This document shows, one piece after another, positions 1 to 8,620 of a DNA stretch of 18,293 nt. The stretch's first letter is position 1. Each line of letters starts with the position of its first letter. The DNA is taken from NCBI GenBank assembly GCA_002384205.1, contig DGBH01000051.1, positions 33,832 through 52,124 on the forward strand, written 5' to 3'. The notes under the pieces are model-generated. The model searched no databases. It was not told the DNA's origin and worked only from the letters and a program-made list of their open reading frames with translations. The DNA is from Bacteroidetes bacterium UBA4009. GTDB lineage: Bacteria > Bacteroidota > Bacteroidia > NS11-12g > UBA9320. The translations under genes were made by a program, and so were the position numbers.

Positions 1-303
1 TACAATAGTCTCAAAAACAAAGGGTTATCATATTTTGATGCTTCATTTTATGCCCCGTATTTAAAAGAAGAAAGTCATGAATGGCGTAAGCCCAAAAATG
101 GGATGCTCTTAAAAGCAAAGTCTTATTTCCCGGATATTGATTGGAGTAAAGCCATTATGGTAGGAGACTCGCCTGGAGATATGCAATTGGCGGACACGCT
201 AGGAATTACCAAGGTTAAAATAGCTAATCCGCAGTTTTCATTTGACAATCAGGATTATACGTATGCTGATTTAGGTGCGTTTGTAGCAGCCATGTCAAAA
301 TAA
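1..303 (+). CDS. HAD-IIIA family phosphatase, C-terminal part (GmhB/HisB-N-like)
   Basis: This is a partial gene: the frame is already open at base 1 and ends with TAA at 301-303, so only the last 100 residues are present. Two HAD signatures are visible. WRKPKNGM (about residues 28-35 of the fragment) contains the motif II lysine in the RKPxxGM form typical of D-glycero-D-manno-heptose-1,7-bisphosphate phosphatase (GmhB) and the phosphatase half of HisB. MVGDSPGDMQLA is motif III, with the aspartates that help hold Mg2+. The nucleophile motif (DxDxT) would lie upstream, outside the window. The family hydrolyses small phosphorylated sugars or histidinol phosphate in the cytoplasm. GmhB would mean heptose synthesis for lipopolysaccharide, but the fragment is too short to choose a substrate. 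Bases 304-380 separate it from the next gene, which appears to have its own promoter. Confidence 0.8.
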   Translation, partial: YNSLKNKGLSYFDASFYAPYLKEESHEWRKPKNGMLLKAKSYFPDIDWSKAIMVGDSPGDMQLADTLGITKVKIANPQFSFDNQDYTYADLGAFVAAMSK

Positions 304-332
304 GGTTCCTAGGAAACTATTCACAAGTATTG

Positions 333-364
333 TTCGTTTTCGAATGGTAAGTACTATATTTTTG
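333..364 (+). promoter_or_regulatory. Putative Bacteroidota-type promoter of the T9SS cargo gene
   Basis: TATTTTTG at 357-364 matches the Bacteroidota -7 consensus TAnnTTTG exactly. A weak -33-like TTCG lies at 333-336, 20 bases upstream. Transcription would begin about 7-10 bases downstream, leaving a leader of only about 10 bases before the TTG at 381. The -7 match is seen directly; promoter activity is inferred. Confidence 0.45.
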
Positions 365-380
365 TAAGACCTTACAACCA

Positions 381-3300
381 TTGAGAGTAGTTCAAAAAAT
401 AATACTGTTAGCCACACTGCTTATTTTCACAAATAGTGCTTATTCGACGCATCTCGTGGGTGGTTATATGAACTATGAATTTTCCTATGTTAATGCTGCA
501 GGTAATTTTGTGTACAAAGTTACTTTTAATGTGTACAGGGATTGTTTTGGTGGGGTTAATGTTCCATTAGACACTGAAATAACGCTTGGGGTATATACGT
601 CTGATGGTAACATCTATAATCGGGTAAAAATTCCTTTAATTATAAAGAATAATGTGGATCCACCGGGTTCTATTGATTGCGATATCTTCAAGAAAAATGT
701 GTGTATAGAATATGGTTTTTATGAAGGTTTTATTGAGGTAGCGCCCAATACAAACGGCTATCAAATCACGTATTCACGGTGTTGTCGTAATTTTCAAGAT
801 AACCTAACCGATGGCGGTGGTTCTCCAGATCAAGGGCAAACCTATTATTGTAAAATTCCAGATACCAGTCTTAAAAATAATTCACCTACTTTTTATGGAG
901 TTCCAAGTCCATACATGTGCAATAATGACACTACTTCATTTCTTTTTGATGCCATCGATAAAGATGGTGATAGTCTAGTGTATCGTTTTATGCGTCCCTA
1001 TCAAGGAGGTTCGCTGGGTGCTGTAAGCCCAGATCCTCCCAATACAATACGATTAGATCAGGTAGTCTATAAACCAGGCTACAATTATCTCAATCCATTT
1101 GGGACTGCTGGATACATAGACATAGACGCCCGCACGGCACACACACACTTTTATAGTCCTCCATCTGGTCGCTTTGTTGTTGGAGTAGAAGTACTTGAAT
1201 ATCGAAACGGTGTGCTGCTAGGTAATATTAGGATGGATCTTCAAATATTAGTCTTGGATTGTACCCCTAATAATGCACCTGATATTGGTTCTGATAAAGG
1301 GAGTAGATTTACAATAGAAGCAGGGGACGAGCTATGCTTTGATGTTACCGCAACAGACCCTGACGGTGATCGTGTTAAGCTAAATGGTCGTGGAGGTATA
1401 CTTGGAAGTCCTGGCTCTGGGCCATCTATATCAGGGACCAAAGCCACATTTAGGGATACATCGGGCATCCCAACAGCTACGAGTGAGTTTTGTTGGACAC
1501 CTGACTGTGATATGGCGCGAAGCATACCTTATTATGTTTATTTTACTGCTGAGGATGACGGTTGTCCGCCCAAATTTAATAACTTGGATGTAGAAATATA
1601 TGTGACTCCCTTTGTCGGGGCAAAAAAATTGATCGGCCCAACAGATGCTTGTAGATATAATCAATTTGACTACACGGTTACGGATGGTAAATCAAAGTCT
1701 TCTTTCGAATGGGAGGTTAATGGCGGAGACATTATTGGTGCATCAGATAAAGCAACGGTTTCTATTGATTGGAGTAATCCAACTGCTGGTAGTATCCGTG
1801 TGCGAGAAGTTAGCGAAAATGGATGTTTAGGCGAGTGGATTAGTCTAAATATTACCATAAGACCTAGTCCACCGTTGCCCATTATCATAGGGAAAGATAC
1901 CGTTTGTGCTGACGAGCCTAATTTGATTTACACCGTTACGTATACTGCTACAAATACCTATTTGTGGCAGGTTACTAACACACCGTTATACTTTACCAAT
2001 AGAAATACTATTCAATTAGGACAATATGGTAAGCCTAGTTTTACCTTGAAAATTTCGGAGACAAATGAATTTGGATGTACGAGCGATACGGCCAAACTGA
2101 CTGTTTTTGTGAGTGAACCGAACCCTACTATTGTTGGCCCGACAAGTATTTGTCCGAATGCTATTGATGTAGAATATAAGATAGAAAATCCTCAAAATGG
2201 TTCAAGGTATACATGGTCTATAATTGGAGGTTTACAAATTTCGGGGGGTAGTACCGATGGGATCAAGGTTAATTGGGGGAACGAAGGAGCGGGTGAAGTG
2301 CGCGTTATGGAAACCAATAAATTTGGGTGTATTAGCGCATCACAAATACACTTAGTTAACAAAACATATACCCTTATATCAGAAGCAATTACAGGGCCTA
2401 CCAGGGTATGTGAGTTTGAATCCAACATCCCATACACTACCTTAAAAGTGAATGGGGTTGTGTATGACTGGAGTGTAACCGGAGGATCGCAAGTCTCAGG
2501 AGACAGTAGTTTTCAGATTGGTGTAAACTGGGGAAGTTCTGGAGCAGGTAATGTACGAATGGTTCAAAAAGCGTACGATAATGTGAATAACAAAGTATGC
2601 TTGAGTACTCCGGTATGGCTAAACGTAACGATAAATCCAATTCCAAAGAAGGTGCCTATAGTGGGACAAATGGAAGTATGTCAGCAATCCGATACTATTA
2701 GGTATAATTTAGCTGGTTTTGCCGGAAGCACTTATGAATGGAGCATAAACGGTAATTCCTTAAATATTGTAGGGCAAGGAACCAATCAGATTACTGTTTT
2801 TTGGAATAATGCCGGTACTTATCTACTTGCGGTAAAAGAAACCACAACAGCGGGTTGCATTGGCGTATTAATCGATACAACGGTTTTAGTTAATCCTAAG
2901 CCTTTTACGACAGCTATTTTAGGGCCATCAGTTATCTGTGTAGAAGATCTTTTAGGTAAGAATTATGCCGTAACCGGATTGCCTACATCTACTTATAGAT
3001 GGACTGTAAAAGGTGTAGCTGGATTTACAGGAGATGGTACACCGTCCATTGTAGTAGATTGGAAAGAAAGCTTATTAGCTACCTACCTTTCTGTGATTGA
3101 AACATCAGACAAAGGTTGTGAGGGCGAAGTGCAAACCTTAATTATAAAAGTAGATGCGTTAGGTATTGATTTACGCTACGTAAGCGTCGGTACGCCGGAT
3201 GATCGGATGATTATTGATTGGAAGTTGATTAATAAATCTCAAACGTCTTCATTTAATATCCAAAAAAAGGTAGCTTCATCTGCTAATGCATGGCAAACGT

Positions 3301-3977
3301 TGGCCACAGTATCTGGTAATGTATTTAATTACCTAGAGACCGACATTAACACGGATAATCAGGCTTATGATTATAGAATTTCAGCAACAAATTTATGTGG
3401 CACATTAATTACTTCAGAAACGCATACAAGTATTCTACTTCAAGGGATTCAAAATGTAGATTTTTCAACGTCATTAGATTTTAGTGCGTACGTTGGATGG
3501 GTGATGGGAGTTTCTGAGTATAATGCATATACCTCGTCTAATTCTAAAGCATACTCACTTTTAGAGTCGAATGTAAATCCAGGACAAGCGATACTATCTG
3601 TGCAGCAGCCAAGTGAGTATAGGAAGTGTTATAGAATAAGAGCTTATGAGAAAGAAGGCGAAAATACGGAGTCTTGGAGTAATGAGATTTGTTTCTATTT
3701 CTCTCCGGAAATATATGTGCCTAATGCTTTCACTGTCAATAATGATGGGCTTAATGATGGTTTTGGGGTAGTGGGCATCGCTATTAATGAGTTTACGATT
3801 AAGATTTATAATCGTTGGGGAGAACAGTTGTACGAATCGACGAATATTGATGAAAAATGGATGCCAATATACAGAGATGAGGATGTTCCAATGGGTACGT
3901 ATATCTATGTAATACAGTACACCAACTTCGAAAATAAAGTGTTCCAAAAGACAGGAACCATAAACTTACTGCGTTAA
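381..3977 (+). CDS. Large secreted multi-domain protein with type B (gliding motility-associated) T9SS sorting domain
   Basis: The 1198-residue product is a probable type IX secretion cargo, exported across the outer membrane and held at or released from the surface. The start is TTG at 381: the frame closes at a TAA at 348-350, and the first downstream ATG (468) would remove the signal peptide (residues 1-22, hydrophobic core IILLATLLIF). After cleavage the chain opens with the THLVGGYMNYEF segment common at the N-terminus of such proteins. Residues about 23-410 form N-terminal domains, including a cadherin-like DVTATDPDGD stretch at 321-330. Six PKD-like Ig-fold repeats follow, opening at about 419, 504, 586, 672, 762 and 848, each with a G(P/K/Q)xxxC opening and a second cysteine about 60 residues later. 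Residues about 928-1108 look like fibronectin-type domains. Residues 1109-1198 (YVPNAFTVNNDGLNDGF, IYNRWGEQLYES) match the CHU_C/TIGR04131 sorting domain. The ligand is unknown; a role in adhesion or gliding is plausible only by family. Confidence 0.9.
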   Translation: MRVVQKIILLATLLIFTNSAYSTHLVGGYMNYEFSYVNAAGNFVYKVTFNVYRDCFGGVNVPLDTEITLGVYTSDGNIYNRVKIPLIIKNNVDPPGSIDCDIFKKNVCIEYGFYEGFIEVAPNTNGYQITYSRCCRNFQDNLTDGGGSPDQGQTYYCKIPDTSLKNNSPTFYGVPSPYMCNNDTTSFLFDAIDKDGDSLVYRFMRPYQGGSLGAVSPDPPNTIRLDQVVYKPGYNYLNPFGTAGYIDIDARTAHTHFYSPPSGRFVVGVEVLEYRNGVLLGNIRMDLQILVLDCTPNNAPDIGSDKGSRFTIEAGDELCFDVTATDPDGDRVKLNGRGGILGSPGSGPSISGTKATFRDTSGIPTATSEFCWTPDCDMARSIPYYVYFTAEDDGCPPKFNNLDVEIYVTPFVGAKKLIGPTDACRYNQFDYTVTDGKSKSSFEWEVNGGDIIGASDKATVSIDWSNPTAGSIRVREVSENGCLGEWISLNITIRPSPPLPIIIGKDTVCADEPNLIYTVTYTATNTYLWQVTNTPLYFTNRNTIQLGQYGKPSFTLKISETNEFGCTSDTAKLTVFVSEPNPTIVGPTSICPNAIDVEYKIENPQNGSRYTWSIIGGLQISGGSTDGIKVNWGNEGAGEVRVMETNKFGCISASQIHLVNKTYTLISEAITGPTRVCEFESNIPYTTLKVNGVVYDWSVTGGSQVSGDSSFQIGVNWGSSGAGNVRMVQKAYDNVNNKVCLSTPVWLNVTINPIPKKVPIVGQMEVCQQSDTIRYNLAGFAGSTYEWSINGNSLNIVGQGTNQITVFWNNAGTYLLAVKETTTAGCIGVLIDTTVLVNPKPFTTAILGPSVICVEDLLGKNYAVTGLPTSTYRWTVKGVAGFTGDGTPSIVVDWKESLLATYLSVIETSDKGCEGEVQTLIIKVDALGIDLRYVSVGTPDDRMIIDWKLINKSQTSSFNIQKKVASSANAWQTLATVSGNVFNYLETDINTDNQAYDYRISATNLCGTLITSETHTSILLQGIQNVDFSTSLDFSAYVGWVMGVSEYNAYTSSNSKAYSLLESNVNPGQAILSVQQPSEYRKCYRIRAYEKEGENTESWSNEICFYFSPEIYVPNAFTVNNDGLNDGFGVVGIAINEFTIKIYNRWGEQLYESTNIDEKWMPIYRDEDVPMGTYIYVIQYTNFENKVFQKTGTINLLR

Positions 3978-4607
3978 TTATTTTTTCACGACTCCTGTGA
4001 GATTGATAATTTTCTTGGTCTCAAAAAACGTTTCTTCGAATAAGGTGCTTAGATTCGTTTCGTACCAACGTAGCGAGCGGTAAGTAGCAAGTAATTCTGC
4101 TTTTTCTAAGGCTAGATCGCCCCCTTTTAGGAAAATATGACTTCCTCCTTTTTGCATCGCTTTTTTAGTAAGACTAACTAGCTTGGCTGCTGGTGCAACA
4201 GCTCTAGACACAATCGTATTGAAATGGTCATTTATGTTTTCAAAACGATCATTTAAAACCTTCACATTTTTTAACTCTAATGCATCTACAACGGCTTGCA
4301 CTACCGTTATTTTTTTCTTAATACTATCCACTAGGGTGAATGATACGTTTGGATAATAGATAGCCAATGGTATACCTGGGAATCCTCCTCCAGTACCAAT
4401 GTCGAGGACCTTTTCGCCATCTTCAAATTCATATAGCTTTACAATAGACAATGAATGTAGTACATGGTTACTATAAAACTGGTCCATGTCCTTACGACTT
4501 ATAACATTTATCTTACTGTTCCACTCTTCGTACAATGGTTTTAACTGTTCGAATTTTTCAAGTTGATCAGCAGTAAGTTCTGGAAAGTACTTATGTATTA
4601 ACTCCAT
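3978..4607 (-). CDS. rsmG: 16S rRNA (guanine-527-N7)-methyltransferase RsmG
   Basis: RsmG uses S-adenosylmethionine to methylate N7 of G527 in the 530 loop of 16S rRNA. In many bacteria its loss gives low-level streptomycin resistance. The 209-residue product has normal family length. NVISRKD at 34-40 is an RsmG hallmark. VLDIGTGGGFPGIPLA (67-82) is the SAM-binding glycine loop, LVDSIKKK (92-99) is the next Rossmann strand carrying the acidic ribose-binding residue, and SRAVAP (134-139) is another conserved block. The start is ATG at 4607. Its first 10 bases overlap the end of the upstream glycosyltransferase gene, pointing to co-transcription and perhaps translational coupling. Its stop codon (3978-3980) directly abuts the stop of the convergent T9SS cargo gene. 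Confidence 0.96.
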   Translation of the reverse strand: MELIHKYFPELTADQLEKFEQLKPLYEEWNSKINVISRKDMDQFYSNHVLHSLSIVKLYEFEDGEKVLDIGTGGGFPGIPLAIYYPNVSFTLVDSIKKKITVVQAVVDALELKNVKVLNDRFENINDHFNTIVSRAVAPAAKLVSLTKKAMQKGGSHIFLKGGDLALEKAELLATYRSLRWYETNLSTLFEETFFETKKIINLTGVVKK

Positions 4608-5713
4608 TTAGGTTGTCTGGTAAAAGGTTTTATGATCGCGAAGAAGAAGAGAAAGAACGTGTAAAGTATGTCGTAATAGGGGAGGATCCAACGAATACTG
4701 TCCGCCTTCAACGCTTTAGATGGGTTTAGCATTACAGCCCATTGAACAATCCACTTCAATAGGAGAATTCCTAAAGGTATAAACCAAATGCTTGGTGCAA
4801 TAATGAAGCATGTTATAAGACTGGCATAAAGCCCGATTTGAGCAAAACTATATAATCCAAGCAACCGAATAAACGTTCCTTTATAGGCCTTATTGGTGCT
4901 AAAATGACGTTTCTTTTGGGTGAGCCAAGAACTAAAATTTATGGGTGCTTTAGAGTACATAAATGACTCTTGATCAAGGCAAATAGCTAAATTGTGAGGG
5001 GTCACATTTTCTTGTACAAATAAATCGTCATCACCAGACAATAGGTGTTGATGACTTGCAAATCCTTTGTTTTCAAAAAACAAGGTTTTGGTATATGCCA
5101 AATTTCGTCCGACACCCATATAGGCAAATCCTCTATTAGCGTAGGTTATGTATTGAAGTGCCGTGTGAAATGTTTCATATTTGATCACAGAGCCAAGAAT
5201 GCTTTTTTGTACCTTTAAAGGCGCAACACCAAGAACAATATCTTTATCTTGAAATGACAGACTCATTTTAGAGATCCAATTCTTGGAAGTAGGCCAGCAG
5301 TCTGCATCTGTAAATAGTAAATGTTCGTACTGAGATGCTTTTATGCCCATGGTTAATGCAAATTTTTTACCTTTTTTAAACCGTTCATCTAGTTCTAGCG
5401 TAACAATTTTTAGTTTAGGGTATTTTTCATCAAGCTCTTTCAAGTAGGCCTTAGTCCCGTCGTGACTTCCGTCGTTTATAAGGACTATCTCATACTCGGG
5501 GTAATCTTGGTTGAGCAATAACTCCAAATATTGTTCTAGATTCTTTTTTTCGTTTCGAGCTGCAATGATTACGGATATTGGTCTATGTTCGGATTTTGGC
5601 TCTACAGTTATTTTTAGTTGGGTAAAAAAATAGAAGTAGTAAAATAAAAGGACTAAGAGACATGAAATGCTAAAGCAAAGTGTGATTAAGGGAATACTTT
5701 CTATGTTAAACAT
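4598..5713 (-). CDS. Membrane-anchored family 2 glycosyltransferase
   Basis: The 371-residue product is an inverting GT-A fold (GT2) glycosyltransferase on the cytoplasmic membrane. An N-terminal membrane segment (about 8-30) precedes the catalytic domain. PISVIIAARNEKKNLEQYL (45-63) is the usual GT2 start, NDGS lies at 80-83, and TDADC (135-139) carries the DxD that binds Mg/Mn and the nucleotide sugar. GDDDLF (227-232) is the second acidic block with the likely catalytic base, and QKKRH (266-270) is a QxxRW-like motif found in processive or lipid-linked GT2 enzymes. Two or three hydrophobic segments follow (about 287-328 and 345-362). The donor and acceptor cannot be read from the sequence; a lipid-linked or envelope polysaccharide product is plausible. 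The start ATG is 19 bases beyond the stop of the upstream AAA+ gene, and the end overlaps rsmG by 10 bases, so the three are probably one transcript. Confidence 0.9.
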   Translation of the reverse strand: MFNIESIPLITLCFSISCLLVLLFYYFYFFTQLKITVEPKSEHRPISVIIAARNEKKNLEQYLELLLNQDYPEYEIVLINDGSHDGTKAYLKELDEKYPKLKIVTLELDERFKKGKKFALTMGIKASQYEHLLFTDADCWPTSKNWISKMSLSFQDKDIVLGVAPLKVQKSILGSVIKYETFHTALQYITYANRGFAYMGVGRNLAYTKTLFFENKGFASHQHLLSGDDDLFVQENVTPHNLAICLDQESFMYSKAPINFSSWLTQKKRHFSTNKAYKGTFIRLLGLYSFAQIGLYASLITCFIIAPSIWFIPLGILLLKWIVQWAVMLNPSKALKADSIRWILPYYDILYTFFLFFFAIIKPFTRQPKWS

Positions 5714-5732
5714 TCAAAAAAATAGTTTTTGG

Positions 5733-8336
5733 TTAGTTACTTAATCTAAAACCTAATGTAGGGATAACATCCGGTTTTGATTTGTCTTCAAAGGTAATAT
5801 TAGTTATGTCGTCTATCGTTAAACTTTTTATAGATTTAGCTGTACGCTTAACGGGAGCTAGTTCACTCATCCTCAGATGTTGAGTACGAATAGCCGCTTC
5901 TACAATTTTTCGGATACTACGCCCATTTCCAAAGTATTGATCTTTAGATTCATACATTCGGTTAATTAGGGATGCTAGGCTTTTCTTAACGGTGTCAGAT
6001 ATCGTAAATCCGGCGTCACTCAATTGATTAAGTGCGATATCCAAGAGTAGCTCACCGTCAAAGTCTTCAAACTCAAATACCTTGTCAAATCGAGATTTTA
6101 ATCCAGGATTAGATTCTATGAAACGCGTCATATTATCTGTGTATCCAGCGGCTATTACGATAAACTTTCCTCTAAAATCTTCCATACGCTTGAGAATTAT
6201 CTCAATTGCTTCTTTGCCGTAATCTGAATTACCGCCTTCTGTTAGCGAATACGCTTCATCGATAAAAAGAACGCCCCCCATGGCTTTATCTATAATATCA
6301 CCTGTTTTAATTGCCGTTTGACCTATATAGCCACCTATTAAGGATTGTCTATCACATTCTACTAGATTACCTTTTTCTAGTATACCAAGCGCCTTATATA
6401 TTTGAGCTAAGATGCGCGCTACGGTTGTTTTACCGGTACCGGGATTGCCTGTGAACACAGAATGCAAACTGAAATTATTCTGTACATCTTGGCCTGTTTC
6501 CTTGTAGTATCTTACTAATTTAACAAGGCTATTTATTTCTTTTTTTACCGAAGATATGCCAATAAGACCGTCTAGTTTTTTCAAAGAAATAGCAAGTAAC
6601 TCTTCATCAATTGGAATGTCTGGAATTACGGATTTAGGACTTAAGCTTAGTTTTTCAATATCTTCAAGCTGAACTGTAGATAAATCTTCAATAGATAAAT
6701 CAGCTGGATGGTCTGTACCCATAACTCGAATACCTAAATTTAATTTAGATTCTTCAATAAGAGAAACCATGAGACGCGCATTTCCAAAAAACTGATCTCG
6801 GTTTCGATACGCTTCTACGGTTTTTTTATAAAAGAGGTCCTTGGCTTCTTTGGAGAATACGATTCCTTTTTTAACGGAATGTATTTCTGCAATTTTCATT
6901 AGTTCTTGTGGTGCATAGTCTGGGAAATCATAAATCATCCTGAACCGAGATTTTAAACCGGGATTCGATTCTAAGAATATGTCCATTTCATCCGGATAGC
7001 CTGCTACAATTATGGCTATATCTTTTCCATCAGATAATTCTTTAAGCAATATTTCTACAGCCTCTTTGCCAAAATCTTTGCTGTCGTCATCTTTTCGAGC
7101 TAAGGAGTATGCTTCGTCTATAAACAATATTCCGCCTTCTGCTTTTTTAATCGCAGCTTTTGTTTTGGGTGCCGTTTGCCCTATAAATTCTGCCACAAGG
7201 TCTGCTCGATCTACTTCATGTACGTGACCTTTGCTTAGTAAGCCAAGCTGTTTATAAATCTTACCTAATTTGCGTGCTATGGTTGTTTTTCCTGTACCAG
7301 GATTGCCTTTAAAAACACAATGTAAATTAATTTTATCTTCCTCGGCTAGCCCTTTATCCTGTCGAAGAGATATGAAGTCTAAGTAGTTTGCATATTCTTT
7401 TATTCTATCTTTTACACTATCTAGTCCTATAAGATCGTCTAATTCACTTAGGGTGTTTTCAATCGTTGTTTTTGAGTTCCCTATGGATTTAACTTTAATT
7501 AGTTTTTCCGAAACGTTGTCATGTTCTACCACATATTCCACGAAATCTTGTCCTATCTGGAAAGGTTTTCGCTGAACCAATGTGTCCATAAACATGATAT
7601 CTAGGTAGTATTTTCCAGTAAGCCAACATCCTGGCTTATCTGCTCCCCAACCTACAGTAAGTGTAAACTCCTCGTCTTGCTCATAAACAAACATTAGTTT
7701 GGTCATGGTTCCTTTAAGTAAGTTGGTTTCGGTAAAAAAATTAAAGATCATTTCACAACTCCAAAAATTAACTTTCTTGGTTTTGTTTACCATCGTTATT
7801 TCAGCATAGATGTAGCGAGATTCTTGTTCACTGAATTGCTCAAAGTAGCTTCTATTTAGCTCTTTAACGTTGTCAAAGGGACCCTCATAGAAATAAATTG
7901 ATTTAATATCGAAATAAGGATTGTTTTTAGGTGTCACAATGCCTATATCTTGAATATAAAAGTTTTTTTCGGCAATAATATCTCCATCAATTTCTGCAGA
8001 CCAAGTATAGGTTCCAGCATCCCAATATGCTCCTGTATTAAAAGTTCCCCAGCCTTCTCTGATAAAAACTAGGTTGCTATTTTGGGAGATCGCTCTATCA
8101 CATACCAGTCTGCATATTTCGACTTTACTAGCATTTCGGCAAATTAGATTCATTTTGATATCCCAATCTTTCTTTTTGAAGTTTAAGTTAAAAAAGGAAA
8201 ATTCGGTGTATACATAAGTGCTTTCATTTTTATCAAAAACAGAGCGATACTTTTTTTTATTGTCCGCTAGCCATTCTGTAGAGCTATACACCTTCATATT
8301 CCGAAAGATGTAACCGTTATTTTGTTTAGCTGCCAT
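5733..8336 (-). CDS. Tandem CbxX/SpoVK-type AAA+ ATPase with duplicated N-terminal domain
   Basis: This is an 867-residue cytoplasmic-type protein with no signal peptide. Residues about 11-265 hold two copies of a domain of about 120 residues, probably beta-rich. ESTYVYTE (38-45) matches ESRYIYAE (172-179), and GWGTFNTGAYWDAGTY (95-110) matches GWGADKPGCWLTGKYY (229-244). Two AAA+ modules of the CbxX/CfxQ/SpoVK class follow. Module 1 has Walker A GNPGTGKTT (344-352), Walker B ILFIDEA (403-409), an SRF arginine-finger motif (R464) and a sensor 2-like GNARLM (R521). Module 2 has Walker A at 630-638, Walker B VLFIDEA (689-695), R749 and GNGRSIRK (R806). Both therefore look able to bind and hydrolyse ATP. 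Relatives act as ring-forming remodellers (CbbX on Rubisco, EccA in type VII secretion). The target here is unknown; the N-terminal repeats are a likely recognition part. It appears to be the first gene of an operon with the GT2 gene and rsmG. An alternative ATG at residue 14 is possible. Confidence 0.85.
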   Translation of the reverse strand: MAAKQNNGYIFRNMKVYSSTEWLADNKKKYRSVFDKNESTYVYTEFSFFNLNFKKKDWDIKMNLICRNASKVEICRLVCDRAISQNSNLVFIREGWGTFNTGAYWDAGTYTWSAEIDGDIIAEKNFYIQDIGIVTPKNNPYFDIKSIYFYEGPFDNVKELNRSYFEQFSEQESRYIYAEITMVNKTKKVNFWSCEMIFNFFTETNLLKGTMTKLMFVYEQDEEFTLTVGWGADKPGCWLTGKYYLDIMFMDTLVQRKPFQIGQDFVEYVVEHDNVSEKLIKVKSIGNSKTTIENTLSELDDLIGLDSVKDRIKEYANYLDFISLRQDKGLAEEDKINLHCVFKGNPGTGKTTIARKLGKIYKQLGLLSKGHVHEVDRADLVAEFIGQTAPKTKAAIKKAEGGILFIDEAYSLARKDDDSKDFGKEAVEILLKELSDGKDIAIIVAGYPDEMDIFLESNPGLKSRFRMIYDFPDYAPQELMKIAEIHSVKKGIVFSKEAKDLFYKKTVEAYRNRDQFFGNARLMVSLIEESKLNLGIRVMGTDHPADLSIEDLSTVQLEDIEKLSLSPKSVIPDIPIDEELLAISLKKLDGLIGISSVKKEINSLVKLVRYYKETGQDVQNNFSLHSVFTGNPGTGKTTVARILAQIYKALGILEKGNLVECDRQSLIGGYIGQTAIKTGDIIDKAMGGVLFIDEAYSLTEGGNSDYGKEAIEIILKRMEDFRGKFIVIAAGYTDNMTRFIESNPGLKSRFDKVFEFEDFDGELLLDIALNQLSDAGFTISDTVKKSLASLINRMYESKDQYFGNGRSIRKIVEAAIRTQHLRMSELAPVKRTAKSIKSLTIDDITNITFEDKSKPDVIPTLGFRLSN

Positions 8337-8440
8337 TAGGCCTCAAGGTTAAATATAATTTTTTAAAAAGTACTTAAACCCGTAAAAAAATGACATGTTT
8401 TTAATGGATTTAATAATTCAGAAAATTTACAAAAAAAAGA

Positions 8441-8470
8441 TTTCTCAATATAAAAATACGGTTATTTTTG
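8441..8470 (+). promoter_or_regulatory. Putative promoter of the tRNA cluster
   Basis: TATTTTTG at 8463-8470 is an exact TAnnTTTG -7 element. TTTC at 8441-8444, 18 bases upstream, is a near match to the -33 TTTG. The first tRNA begins at 8485, 15 bases past the -7 element, a sensible distance for a short 5' leader trimmed by RNase P. Confidence 0.6.
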
Positions 8471-8484
8471 CACTCCTTTAAAAG

Positions 8485-8572
8485 GGTGGGTTGGGTGAGT
8501 GGCTTAAACCAGTAGTTTGCTAAACTGCCGTACCTCTCAAGGGTACCCCGGGTTCGAATCCCGGACCCACCG
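8485..8572 (+). tRNA. tRNA-Ser (anticodon GCU)
   Basis: The cloverleaf can be drawn by hand. The acceptor ggtgggt (8485-8491) pairs with acccacc (8565-8571), with G discriminator at 8572. The anticodon stem gtagt/actgc encloses the loop ttgctaa, giving anticodon GCT, which reads AGC/AGU serine codons. The long variable arm expected of serine tRNAs is present, and the T arm is ccggg-ttcgaat-cccgg. CCA is not encoded and must be added after transcription. Confidence 0.95.
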
Positions 8573-8620
8573 CATAGGAAAAAAGGTATAAGATATGTTC
8601 TTTGAATACCAATTGTTAAT

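Noticed and set aside
3594..3947. Minus-strand 117-codon frame inside the T9SS cargo gene
   Set aside because: It lies wholly antisense to the conserved sorting domain and has no recognisable motif.
7012..7227. Plus-strand frame inside the AAA+ gene
   Set aside because: It is a shadow of AAA+ module 1 around the Walker B region; composition is that of an antisense frame.
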